DNA of 64,000 nt, from contig NZ_JAJJPA010000027.1 of the NCBI RefSeq assembly GCF_020907985.1, positions 1-64,000 of the forward strand, written 5' to 3'. The notes beneath the pieces were generated by a model that searched no databases, was not told the DNA's origin, and was given only the letters and a program-made list of their open reading frames with translations. Source of the DNA: Kitasatospora humi. Lineage in GTDB: Bacteria > Actinomycetota > Actinomycetes > Streptomycetales > Streptomycetaceae. The translations under genes and the position numbers were made by a program. This document shows, in pieces, positions 8,417 to 16,316 of the stretch. The stretch's first letter is position 1. Each line of letters begins with the position of its first letter.

Positions 8417-11125
8417 GTGGCGGCGACGCAGAAGTTTGTTTACTCCTTCACTGAAGGAAACAAGGACCTCAAGGACCTGCTGGGCGGCAAGGGTGCCAAC
8501 CTCGCCGAGATGACCAACCTCGGCCTCCCGGTTCCCCCCGGCTTCACCCTCACCACCGAGGCCTGCAAGGTCTTCCTGGAGACCGGTGCCGAGCCGGCCT
8601 CGCTCCACGACGAGGTGAGCCGGCACCTGGCCCTCCTCGAGGAGCAGATGGGCAAGCAGCTGGGCCAGGCCGACAACCCGCTGCTGGTGTCGGTCCGCTC
8701 CGGGGCCAAGTTCTCGATGCCGGGCATGATGGACACCGTCCTCAACATCGGGCTGTCCGACGCCTCGGTGGCCGGTCTGGCCGCCCAGTCCGGCAACGAG
8801 CGGTTCGCCTGGGACTCCTACCGCCGCCTGGTCCAGATGTTCGGCAAGACCGTGCTGGGCGTCGACGGCGAGCTCTTCGAGGAGGCGCTGGACGAGGCCA
8901 AGCACGCCAAGGGCACCAGCAGCGACCTGGACCTCACCGCCGAGGACCTCAAGGCGCTGGTCGAGACCTTCAAGGCGATCGTGCTGCGGGAGACCGGCAA
9001 GGAGTTCCCGCAGGACCCGCGCCAGCAGATGGACCTGGCCATCCACGCCGTCTTCCACTCCTGGAACGGCGACCGGGCCCGCCTCTACCGCCGCCAGGAG
9101 CGCATCCCCAACGACCTGGGCACCGCGGTCAACGTCTGCAGCATGGTCTTCGGCAACCTCGGCGAGGACTCCGGCACCGGTGTCGCCTTCACCCGCGACC
9201 CCTCCACCGGCGCGCCGGGCGTCTACGGCGACTACCTCTCCAACGCCCAGGGCGAGGACGTGGTGGCCGGCATCCGCAACACCCTCCAGCTCGCCGACCT
9301 GGAGCAGCTCGACAAGAAGTCGTACGACGAGCTGATGGCGATCATGCAGAAGCTCGAACTGCACTACCGCGACCTCTGCGACATCGAGTTCACCATCGAG
9401 CGCGGCAAGCTCTGGATGCTGCAGACCCGGATCGGCAAGCGCACCGCCGCCGCCGCGTTCCGGATCGCCGTCCAGCTGGTCGACCAGGGCCTGATCGACC
9501 TGGACGAGGCGCTGCACCGGGTCACCGGCGGCCAGCTCGCCCAGCTGATGTTCCCGCGGTTCGCCCCCGAGGCCACCTCCAAGCAGATCGCCCGCGGCCT
9601 GGCCGCCTCGCCGGGCGCCGCCATCGGCAAGGTGGTCTTCGACTCCTACACCGCCGTCAAGTGGTCGCGCTCCGGGGAGAAGGTCATCCTGGTCCGCCGC
9701 GAGACCAACCCGGACGACCTGGACGGCATGATCGCCGCCGAGGGCATCCTCACCTCGCGCGGTGGCAAGACCTCGCACGCGGCCGTAGTGGCCCGCGGGA
9801 TGGGCAAGACCTGCGTCTGCGGCGCCGAGGAGCTGGAGGTCGACACCAAGCGCCGCAAGATGACCACCGCCGACGGCCTGGTCATCGAGGAGGGCGACGT
9901 CGTCTCCATCGACGGCGGCACCGGCAAGGTCTACCTCGGTGAGGTGCCCGTGCTGCCGTCCCCGGTCGTCGAGTACTTCGAGGGCACCCTGCACGCCGGC
10001 GCCGACGTCCAGGGCGGCCTGGTGCAGGCCGTGCACCGGATCATGTCGCACGCCGACGGCCGCCGCCGCCTCGCGGTGCGCGCCAACGCCGACAACGCCG
10101 AGGACGCGAACCGCGCCCGCCGCTACGGCGCCCAGGGCATCGGCCTGTGCCGCACTGAGCACATGTTCCTCGGTGAGGAGCGCCGCAAGGAGGTCGAGCA
10201 CCTGATCCTGGCGGACAACGACAAGGACCGCGAGCTGGCCCTCTCCACCCTGCTGCCGCTGCAGAAGGGCGACTTCGTCGAGCTCTTCCAGTCGATGGAC
10301 GGACTGCCGGTCACGGTCCGCCTGCTCGACCCGCCGCTGCACGAGTTCCTGCCCGACATCACCGAGCTCTCGGTGCGGGTGGCGCTCGCCGAGGCCCGCA
10401 AGGACCCGAACGAGAACGACCTGCGCCTGCTGCAGGCGGTGCACAAGCTGCACGAGCAGAACCCGATGCTGGGTCTGCGCGGCGTCCGCCTCGGCCTGGT
10501 CATCCCCGGCCTGTTCGGCATGCAGGTGCGGGCCATCGCGGAGGCCGCGGCCGAGCGCAAGCTGGCCGGTGGCGACCCGCGCCCCGAGGTGATGATCCCG
10601 CTGGTCGGCACCGTCCAGGAGCTGGAGATCGTCCGCGAGGAGTGCGAGCGCGTCCTGGAGGAGGTCGCGGTTTCCACCGGTGTCCAGCTGGACATCAAGC
10701 TGGGTACCATGATCGAACTTCCGCGGGCCGCCGTGACGGCCGGTCAGATCGCGGAGGCGGCCGAGTTCTTCTCGTTCGGCACCAACGACCTCACCCAGAC
10801 GGTGTGGGGCTTCTCCCGCGACGACGTGGAGGCCTCGTTCTTCACCGCCTACCTGGAGAAGGGCATCTTCGGCGTCTCCCCGTTCGAGACCATCGACCGG
10901 GACGGTGTCGGCTCGCTGGTCAAGCACGCGGTCAAGGAGGGCCGGGCCACCCGTCCCGACCTGAAGCTCGGCGTCTGCGGCGAGCACGGCGGTGACCCGG
11001 AGTCGGTGCACTTCTTCCACGAGGCGGGGCTGGACTACGTGTCCTGCTCGCCGTTCCGGATCCCGGTGGCGCGGCTGGAGGCCGGCCGCGCCGCCATCGA
11101 GACTGCGGGCAGCGACTCGCGCTGA
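8417..11125 (+). CDS. ppdK: Pyruvate, phosphate dikinase
   Basis: Interconverts pyruvate + ATP + Pi and phosphoenolpyruvate + AMP + PPi; cytoplasmic, at the glycolysis/gluconeogenesis node. The 902 residues match the usual family length. The GTG at 8417 is chosen because AGGAG lies 9 nt upstream; an in-frame GTG at 8399 overlaps that site. The N-terminal nucleotide-binding domain begins FVYSFTEGN...LLGGKGANLAEM. The swivelling domain carries the phospho-histidine in GGKTSHAAVVARGMGKTC (His454). The C-terminal PEP-utilising barrel has GIGLCRTEHMFL, TNDLTQ and GVCGEHGGDP. It is monocistronic, with hairpins after the stop. Confidence 0.96.
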   Translation: MAATQKFVYSFTEGNKDLKDLLGGKGANLAEMTNLGLPVPPGFTLTTEACKVFLETGAEPASLHDEVSRHLALLEEQMGKQLGQADNPLLVSVRSGAKFSMPGMMDTVLNIGLSDASVAGLAAQSGNERFAWDSYRRLVQMFGKTVLGVDGELFEEALDEAKHAKGTSSDLDLTAEDLKALVETFKAIVLRETGKEFPQDPRQQMDLAIHAVFHSWNGDRARLYRRQERIPNDLGTAVNVCSMVFGNLGEDSGTGVAFTRDPSTGAPGVYGDYLSNAQGEDVVAGIRNTLQLADLEQLDKKSYDELMAIMQKLELHYRDLCDIEFTIERGKLWMLQTRIGKRTAAAAFRIAVQLVDQGLIDLDEALHRVTGGQLAQLMFPRFAPEATSKQIARGLAASPGAAIGKVVFDSYTAVKWSRSGEKVILVRRETNPDDLDGMIAAEGILTSRGGKTSHAAVVARGMGKTCVCGAEELEVDTKRRKMTTADGLVIEEGDVVSIDGGTGKVYLGEVPVLPSPVVEYFEGTLHAGADVQGGLVQAVHRIMSHADGRRRLAVRANADNAEDANRARRYGAQGIGLCRTEHMFLGEERRKEVEHLILADNDKDRELALSTLLPLQKGDFVELFQSMDGLPVTVRLLDPPLHEFLPDITELSVRVALAEARKDPNENDLRLLQAVHKLHEQNPMLGLRGVRLGLVIPGLFGMQVRAIAEAAAERKLAGGDPRPEVMIPLVGTVQELEIVREECERVLEEVAVSTGVQLDIKLGTMIELPRAAVTAGQIAEAAEFFSFGTNDLTQTVWGFSRDDVEASFFTAYLEKGIFGVSPFETIDRDGVGSLVKHAVKEGRATRPDLKLGVCGEHGGDPESVHFFHEAGLDYVSCSPFRIPVARLEAGRAAIETAGSDSR

Positions 11126-11134
11126 CCCGCATCC

Positions 11135-11153
11135 CCCCTCCGACGGGGAGGGG
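11135..11153 (+). terminator. Hairpin just after ppdK
   Basis: CCCCTCC-GACGG-GGAGGGG, a 7-bp perfect stem 10 nt after the ppdK stop codon, without a T-run. GC-rich hairpins like this act as terminators or mRNA-stabilising ends in actinomycetes. Confidence 0.55.
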
Positions 11154-11192
11154 CGTCCGTCGGTGCTCGGCGCAGGAGAACCGCCGGACGTG

Positions 11193-11240
11193 ACGCGGCC
11201 GGCTGGAGTGGACAACGGCGTCCGCTCCAGCCGGCCGCGT
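11193..11240 (+). terminator. Very long perfect hairpin downstream of ppdK
   Basis: ACGCGGCCGGCTGGAG at 11193-11208 is the exact reverse complement of CTCCAGCCGGCCGCGT at 11225-11240. The 16-nt loop itself contains GGAC...GTCC, extending the stem. No T-run follows. The right arm overlaps the first copy of the 34-bp repeat array. It is probably a transcription end shared with the repeat array region. Confidence 0.6.
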
Positions 11241-11340
11241 GCCATCTCCGGGTCGCTCCGGCATCCGGCCGCGTGCCATCTTCGGGTCGCTCCGGCACCC
11301 GGCCGCGTGCCATCTCCGGGTCGCTCCGGCATCCGGCCGC
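11231..11340. repeat. 34-bp tandem repeat, 3.2 copies
   Basis: Three head-to-tail 34-bp copies at 11231-11264, 11265-11298 and 11299-11332, plus a partial copy to 11340. Each begins CCGGCCGCGTGCCATCT and continues with CGGGTCGCTCCGGCA; copies 1 and 3 are identical and copy 2 differs at two positions. The period is not a multiple of three and no gene is here. There are no spacers, so this is not a CRISPR array. It lies between ppdK and the ribonuclease gene. Confidence 0.85.
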
Positions 11341-11414
11341 CGAACTGCTCCTTTCGAGTGAGCGGCGGCACCCTGCTGATCATCGGACCGCCGTCGACCG
11401 GCAAGCTGGAGCAC

Positions 11415-11831
11415 ATGACCAGTCGCCTGCGCGTGATCGCCGTCGCCACCATGCTCGCCTGTGCCGTCGCGGCCGCCGCGGTGTACGCGTTGACGACCCG
11501 CCAGGCACCGGCCGCCCGCCCCGCCGGACAGGCGCTGCCGACCGCCGCCGCGGGCGGGGTCTGCCGTTCCGTGCTGCCCGGCCAGGCCCAGGAGACCATC
11601 CGCCTGATCGCCAGGGGCGGCCCGTTCCCGTACCGCACCGACGGCACCGTCTTCGACAACCGGGAGGGCCGGCTGCCCGAGCAGCCCAGCGGCTACTACC
11701 ACGAGTACACCGTGGTCACCCCGGGCGCCGGGGACCGCGGCGCCCGCCGCGTCGTCACCGGCCGGGCCGGCGAGGAGTACTGGACGCAGGACCACTACGC
11801 CGGCTTCCAGCGGATCGACCCGGCCTGCTGA
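11415..11831 (+). CDS. Secreted guanyl-specific ribonuclease, RNase Sa type
   Basis: Extracellular endoribonuclease that cleaves RNA after guanosine through a 2',3'-cyclic phosphate. The 138-residue precursor starts at the ATG at 11415 (GGAG just upstream). A signal peptide or anchor covers about 1-26, and the mature domain about 48-138. The domain closely resembles RNase Sa of S. aureofaciens as I remember it: GPFPYRTDGTVF, GYYHEYTV and TQDHYAGF. Mapped catalytic residues are Glu97, Arg112 and His127; Cys50 and Cys138 match the single disulfide. No barstar-type inhibitor gene is visible nearby, which is known for this family. It converges on the AbiEi-like gene with 15 nt between stops. Confidence 0.93.
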   Translation: MTSRLRVIAVATMLACAVAAAAVYALTTRQAPAARPAGQALPTAAAGGVCRSVLPGQAQETIRLIARGGPFPYRTDGTVFDNREGRLPEQPSGYYHEYTVVTPGAGDRGARRVVTGRAGEEYWTQDHYAGFQRIDPAC

Positions 11832-11846
11832 CCCGGGCCGACGCGC

Positions 11847-12854
11847 TCAGCGGGACCGGGTCCAGGTGATCCGGTGGTACGGCCCGTGCGGACCGGTGGC
11901 CAGCAGGGTGCGCAGCTCGCGGATGACCGGCCCGGCGTCGGCGCGCAGCTGGTGCGGGGTCGCCCGGACCACCGGGAGCCGTGCCGCCTGCAGCCGGTTG
12001 CCGCGGGTCAGGGTGCGCTCGTAGTCGGCGGGCCTCAGTTGCCAGGCCCGTGAATCGATCTCCAGGGCGACGCAGGCCTGCGGCCAGAACGCGTCCGGCA
12101 CCGCGAGGAACCGCCCGTCCAGCAGCAGCACCGGGTTCCACAGCGGCTCCGGCAGCCCGCACCGCCGCAGCAGGTCGCGTGCCTCGGCTTCCGCGATCGA
12201 GTACACCCCGCAGGTCAGCTCGTCCGCCACGTGCTGCACGTGCGGCAGCGCCGCGGTGGCCGCCGGCCCGCCGACCAGCCGGGCCAGCAGATCGGCCCGC
12301 TCGCAGTGCCGCCCCTGCACCGCCTCCGCGCAGAGCGCCCGGAACTGCCGCCCACCGGTCAGGAACGGCGCCGCGTCGGCCAGCGCCCGGGCCACCCCGA
12401 CGCTCCACAGCCCGTCGTCCCGCTCCACTCCGGCCGGCATGCCGCCCACCCGGCTCGGCGCCCGGTGCACCCGGACGAAGTCCCGGCTGGCCACCCTGCG
12501 GCTGCCCGGGATCAGCACGTCGACCACCTCGACGTCCGCCGGATGCCCGGCACTGGGCAGCCCCGCGTCCGCCAGCACCGACAGGCCGGTCAGCAGCACC
12601 GAGCCCGGTTTCGGGCGCTCGCCCTTGGGAGCCGCGTAGCTGAGCGCGGCCCGCAGGCGCTGATGCGGACTCAGCCGCCCGCTCTGCAGACAGATCACCC
12701 GGGGCAGCACCCGCTGCCAGGGCCCGCCGGGCCGCAGCCGGTGGGCGATGGTCCCGGAGGGCACCCCGTGCTCGATCAGCTGCGCGCGGGTCAGGATGTG
12801 CTGATGGTCGGCGCCGAGCAGCCGGACGGCCTCGAGGGCGGTCATCGCAGTCAT
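11847..12854 (-). CDS. AbiEi-like winged-helix protein with DUF559-type domain
   Basis: 335 residues. The N-terminal segment (about 5-60: LLGADHQHILTRAQLIEHGVPSGTIAHRL, then W-RVLPRVICL) is the winged-helix arrangement seen in AbiEi-type antitoxin-like proteins. The C-terminal 100 residues (VPDAFWPQACVALEIDSRAW, then ADYERTLTRGNRL, then VVRATPHQL) resemble the DUF559/very-short-patch-repair endonuclease fold, with Asp and Glu at the expected acidic sites. Such proteins are abundant in actinomycetes, often standalone, and their job is not established. No adjacent AbiEii-like toxin is present. A GGCGGGG-CACCA-CCCCGCC hairpin sits directly before the ATG and could hide the ribosome-binding site. 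Confidence 0.75.
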   Translation of the reverse strand: MTAMTALEAVRLLGADHQHILTRAQLIEHGVPSGTIAHRLRPGGPWQRVLPRVICLQSGRLSPHQRLRAALSYAAPKGERPKPGSVLLTGLSVLADAGLPSAGHPADVEVVDVLIPGSRRVASRDFVRVHRAPSRVGGMPAGVERDDGLWSVGVARALADAAPFLTGGRQFRALCAEAVQGRHCERADLLARLVGGPAATAALPHVQHVADELTCGVYSIAEAEARDLLRRCGLPEPLWNPVLLLDGRFLAVPDAFWPQACVALEIDSRAWQLRPADYERTLTRGNRLQAARLPVVRATPHQLRADAGPVIRELRTLLATGPHGPYHRITWTRSR

Positions 12855-12895
12855 GGCGGGGTGGTGCCCCGCCGGACGGTGGGTATGCGAAAGGT

Positions 12896-12960
12896 CCCCC
12901 GCAGGGGGTCAGCCCGGCCGAGTGTTGACTCCGTGTTGTCTTCGGCGGCCGCGGCCGCCG
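12896..12960. other. Two inverted repeats between GNAT and AbiEi-like genes
   Basis: CGGCGGCCGCGGCCGCCG (12943-12960) is a perfect 18-bp palindrome starting 12 nt after the GNAT stop. CCCCC-GCA-GGGGG (12896-12908) follows further along the minus strand. Either could end GNAT transcription; neither has a T-run. Confidence 0.4.
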
Positions 12961-12972
12961 GCCCGAGGCCGG

Positions 12973-13716
12973 TCAGGCGGGGATCAGCGGCCCGGCGGGT
13001 CTGACGCACTCCTGGTCGAGCTCGTGCCCCATGCCCTGGCCGATCCCCCGGTCCGGCGCGCTCGGCGAGATGGCCGCGGCGATCCGCAGCTCGATGATGT
13101 CCCGCACCGCCGGCCACTCCTCGGCCAGGATCGAGTAGAACGCGGTGCTGCGCACCACCCCGTCCAGGCCCCGGCTGTGCGCCCGGCGGACCCCCTCGGG
13201 GGTGGCGCCGAGCCGCTCGATGGCCGCGCGGGAGCGCAGGTTGCGGGCATCGGCCCGCATCGAGATCCGCTGCACGCCCCAGGTCTCGAAGGCGTGGCGG
13301 AGCATCAGCAGCTTGGCCTCGGTGTTGATCCCGGTGCCCTGGGCGTGCCGGGAGAGCCAGGTGCGGCCGATCTCGGCGGCGTCCGGCACCGCGGTGGCCG
13401 GATCACCGACCGGGCCGGCCGGCAGCGGCGGCCAGACCACCGGCCCCTGCCAGTAGTCCAGCTCCAGGAACCGGGTCGAGCCCACCACCAGGCCGTCGCC
13501 GGCCCGCACGGTGGCGAACGCCAACGACCGGCCGGCCGCCAGGTCGGCCTGGGCGGTGGCGATGAACTCCAGCGCGCCGTCCAGCCCTTGCGGGACGGCG
13601 GTGAAGCCGTAGGTCGAGCGGTCCTCGGCCGCCGCGGCGGCCAGGCCTTCGGCGTGCTGCTCGGTGAGGGGCTCCAGCCGAACGGTGCGGCCGGTGAGGG
13701 TGACTGGTGCAGGCAC
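12973..13716 (-). CDS. GNAT N-acetyltransferase (RimJ/RimL-like)
   Basis: Acetyl-CoA-dependent N-acetyltransferase of 247 residues, cytoplasmic. It opens with the typical LTGRTVRLEPLTEQHAEGL and has the beta-strands and loop GEIGR-type core (EIGRTWLSRHAQGTGINTEAKLLMLRHAF, where the pyrophosphate-binding loop Q-GTG-N lies). ISMRADARNLRSRAAIERLGATPEG follows, the usual C-terminal signature. The C-terminal 30 residues are an extra tail. The substrate is unknown: a protein N-terminus or a small amine. The ATG at 13714-13716 fits the family start. Confidence 0.9.
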   Translation of the reverse strand: MPAPVTLTGRTVRLEPLTEQHAEGLAAAAAEDRSTYGFTAVPQGLDGALEFIATAQADLAAGRSLAFATVRAGDGLVVGSTRFLELDYWQGPVVWPPLPAGPVGDPATAVPDAAEIGRTWLSRHAQGTGINTEAKLLMLRHAFETWGVQRISMRADARNLRSRAAIERLGATPEGVRRAHSRGLDGVVRSTAFYSILAEEWPAVRDIIELRIAAAISPSAPDRGIGQGMGHELDQECVRPAGPLIPA

Positions 13717-14355
13717 GGAACCTTCGATCCTTCGGCAGTCGGAGGACCCTCGCGCCCGTGGCGCGGGCGCTTGGGAGGACAGGTCGCCCCGCCCGATGCG
13801 GTCCGCTCGACCCGGGTACGCCGGAGCTTCGGCCGTACGTCGGGTGGCAGCGGCCCTCGGGCGGGCAGCGCGGTGCCGGAGAGCCCGGTCGGCAGGGACC
13901 GGTCCGGCGAGGAGGTGCGGGGGGACAGCGTGCGTCCGCGAGATGGCCGTAGAGGGAATGAGTGCGCGAAGGGAAGCAGGCGGCCAGGTGAAGGCAACGT
14001 GTGATTCTGGGGCTGACCGTACACGTTCGGGACGGCGGCCTACGGCGTGACGGACGACGTGGCGACGGCGCGACGATGCGGGGCAGCGAGAGGACGATAC
14101 ATGTCGATGCCGCCCGCGTCACTTCGCGGCGCGCCCACCGGGCGCGCCGTCCTGCCCCGACTGGCCCAGCGGTGCCGACCGAAGTGCCCAATCACCGTCC
14201 TGACCTGCAGTGATGCAAGGGCGGCAGGTGACTGTGAACGGTACGAGTCAAACCCGCCCGATGGGCCGGGGCGGTGTCGGGAATGTCAGCGCCCTGCGGC
14301 ACGCTGGTGTGTGTGACCGACAGGCAGGACCGACGAGAAACGGATCGGGTGCGCG
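13717..14355. other. 639-bp gene-free region
   Basis: Between the divergent GNAT and PAC2 genes. Open frames cross it on both strands, but none has a recognisable domain, a ribosome-binding site or a family-like start. It probably holds the promoters of both genes; I could not point to convincing -10/-35 pairs. Confidence 0.4.
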
Positions 14356-15288
14356 GTGCGTGATCCCAAGGAGCTGTACGAGCTGGAACCACACGGCGTG
14401 GCGGCGCTGGAGGCTGCCCGCGCCGGGCTGGTGGACGGCCCGGTGCTGCTCTACCAGTTCGATGGCTTCATGGACGCCGGGGAGGCCGGCGGCCAGGTGA
14501 TGGCCCACCTGCAGGAGCAGGGCAGCCCCCTGGTGGTTGCCCGGTTCGACCACGACCGCCTGGTCGACTACCGCGCCCGCCGCCCCGCCATGACCTTCGA
14601 CCAGGAGAGCTGGGTCTCCTACGACCCGCCGGAGCTGCTGGTGCAGCTCGTCCAGGACGCCACCGGCACGCCGTTCCTGCTGCTGACCGGCCCGGAGCCG
14701 GACGTCGAGTGGGAGGCCTTCGCCGCCGCCGTGGCCGGCCTGGTCGACGAGCTCGGGGTGCGCCTGGCGGTGGACTTCCACGGCATCCCGATGGGTGTGC
14801 CGCACACCCGCCCGGTCGGCCTGACCCCCCACGGCAACCGGCTGGACCTGGCGCCGGGCTACCCGCGCTGGTTCGAGCGGGCCCAGGTGCCCGGCAGTGC
14901 CCAGGCCCTGGTCGAGTACCGCCTGGCCGAGGCCGGGCACGACGTGCTGGGCTTCGCCGTGCACGTGCCGCACTACGTGGCCCGCTCGCCCTACCCGGCC
15001 GCCGCGGTGACGGTCCTGGAGGCGGTGCAGGCCGCCACCGGTCTGGTGCTGCCGGGCAACGAGCTGCGCCGGCGGGTCGCCGAGGTGCACGCCGACATCG
15101 AGGAGCAGCTCTCGCACGGCGACGGCGAGCTGCGCTCCGCGATCCGCGGCATGGAGGGGCAGTACGACGCGGTGGCCGGCGCCGAGAGCAGGGAGAGCCT
15201 GCTCGCCCAGGCCGCCGACCTGCCGTCCGCCGAGGAGCTCGGCCGCCAGTTCGAGCAGTTCCTGGCGGAGCACGAGCAGGGCGAGTAG
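14356..15288 (+). CDS. PAC2-family protein (proteasome-assembly-chaperone-like)
   Basis: Soluble 310-residue protein of the PAC2 family, related to eukaryotic proteasome assembly chaperone 2. Its bacterial members occur mainly in proteasome-bearing actinobacteria. Visible family features are the N-terminal VLLYQFDGFMDAGEAGGQV, the central PFLLLTGPEPDVEWEAFA and VDFHGIPMGVPHTRP, and VHVPHYVARSPYPAAAVTVLEAV. A Glu-rich helical C-terminus follows (ELGRQFEQFLAEHEQ). The GTG start at 14356 has no strong ribosome-binding site. The exact role in bacteria is not settled. Confidence 0.9.
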   Translation: MRDPKELYELEPHGVAALEAARAGLVDGPVLLYQFDGFMDAGEAGGQVMAHLQEQGSPLVVARFDHDRLVDYRARRPAMTFDQESWVSYDPPELLVQLVQDATGTPFLLLTGPEPDVEWEAFAAAVAGLVDELGVRLAVDFHGIPMGVPHTRPVGLTPHGNRLDLAPGYPRWFERAQVPGSAQALVEYRLAEAGHDVLGFAVHVPHYVARSPYPAAAVTVLEAVQAATGLVLPGNELRRRVAEVHADIEEQLSHGDGELRSAIRGMEGQYDAVAGAESRESLLAQAADLPSAEELGRQFEQFLAEHEQGE

Positions 15289-15340
15289 GCCGCCCGTTCG
15301 GCTCGGAACCAACCCGGGGGCACCGGGCGTTGGGCGGGGT

Positions 15341-16303
15341 GTGACGCGTCGACCGGTGGGCCTGGGGCTCGTGCTGGTGCTGCTCGCGCTGGCCGGTTGT
15401 GCCGGCGCGGGCGGCGGGCGGCCCGCGCCCGGCGGCGCGTCGGCGAGCGCGTCGCCCAGCGCCGGGGCGCGCGCCTGGGTGCCCGGCGGGCCGTACGCGG
15501 CGCTCGGCGACTCCTACACGGCCGGGCTGCACCTGCGGCCGGCCGGCGGCGGTCCCACGGGCTGCGGCCGGTCGGCGGCCGACTACCCGTCGCAGGTCGC
15601 CCGGGGGCTCGGCCTGACGGGCGACCAGTTCACCGACGTCAGCTGCAGCAGCGCCACCACCGCCGACCTGACCGGCGCCCAGCAGGTGGCCGGCGGTCCG
15701 AACCCGCCCCAGCTGGACGCGCTCACCGCACGGACCAGGCTGGTCACGCTCGGCATCGGCGGCAACGACGCGGACTTCACCCAGGTCTTCACCGAATGCG
15801 CCGAACAGGGGCTGCTCCATCTGGTGACGGGGGCCCAGGGGCAGGCGCCGTGCAAGGCCCGCTACACCGCCGCCGACGGCAGCGACCTGCTGAACGGCGT
15901 GCTGAACACGGTGGGCGACCGGGTGGCCGCGGCGCTGCAGCAAGTGGCCCGGCGGTCACCCGGGGCCAAGGTCTTCCTGGTCGGCTACCCGGCGCTGCTG
16001 CCCAGCGACCCGGCCTCCTGCGGCGGCCTGCTCGGCGGCGCCGTCAGCACCGGCGATCTGGCCTTCCTCGCCGGGAAGGAGCAGCAGCTGAACACCGTGC
16101 TGCGGGACCGGGCGGCGGCCGCCGGCGCCATCTACGTGGACACCTACACGCCCTCGCAGGGGCACGACATGTGCGCCGGGCCGTCGGTCCGCTGGGTGGA
16201 GCCGCCGCTGCCGGCCGAGGGCCTGGCCCCGCTGCACCCCAACCCGGCCGGGGAGCAGGCGATGGCCGCCGCGGTGCTGGGGAGCATCCGGGCGGCCCAC
16301 TGA
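15341..16303 (+). CDS. SGNH/GDSL hydrolase lipoprotein
   Basis: Predicted extracellular esterase/lipase of 320 residues with a GTG start at 15341. The N-terminus is a lipoprotein signal ending LLALAGC, with the lipidated Cys20, followed by an Ala/Ser/Gly linker. Block I is GDSYTAG with nucleophile Ser58, block III is GIGGNDADF, and the catalytic His is in PLHPNPAG near the C-terminus. Six cysteines beyond the lipobox fit the three disulfides of Streptomyces SGNH esterases. A non-lipidated paralogue is encoded at 57629. It is convergent with the next gene, with 13 nt between stops. Confidence 0.92.
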   Translation: MTRRPVGLGLVLVLLALAGCAGAGGGRPAPGGASASASPSAGARAWVPGGPYAALGDSYTAGLHLRPAGGGPTGCGRSAADYPSQVARGLGLTGDQFTDVSCSSATTADLTGAQQVAGGPNPPQLDALTARTRLVTLGIGGNDADFTQVFTECAEQGLLHLVTGAQGQAPCKARYTAADGSDLLNGVLNTVGDRVAAALQQVARRSPGAKVFLVGYPALLPSDPASCGGLLGGAVSTGDLAFLAGKEQQLNTVLRDRAAAAGAIYVDTYTPSQGHDMCAGPSVRWVEPPLPAEGLAPLHPNPAGEQAMAAAVLGSIRAAH

Positions 16304-16316
16304 ACCGCGACCAGGG

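Noticed and set aside
11231..11340. CRISPR-like array
   Set aside because: Copies are directly abutting 34-bp units with no spacers and no cas genes nearby, so it is a simple tandem repeat.
8288..11659. 1,123-codon open frame antisense to ppdK
   Set aside because: It is the GC-skewed shadow of ppdK; the translation is low-complexity with no domain, and ppdK itself is unmistakable.
14047..14316. 89-codon frame upstream of PAC2
   Set aside because: Cys/Arg-rich random-looking sequence without a start signal.
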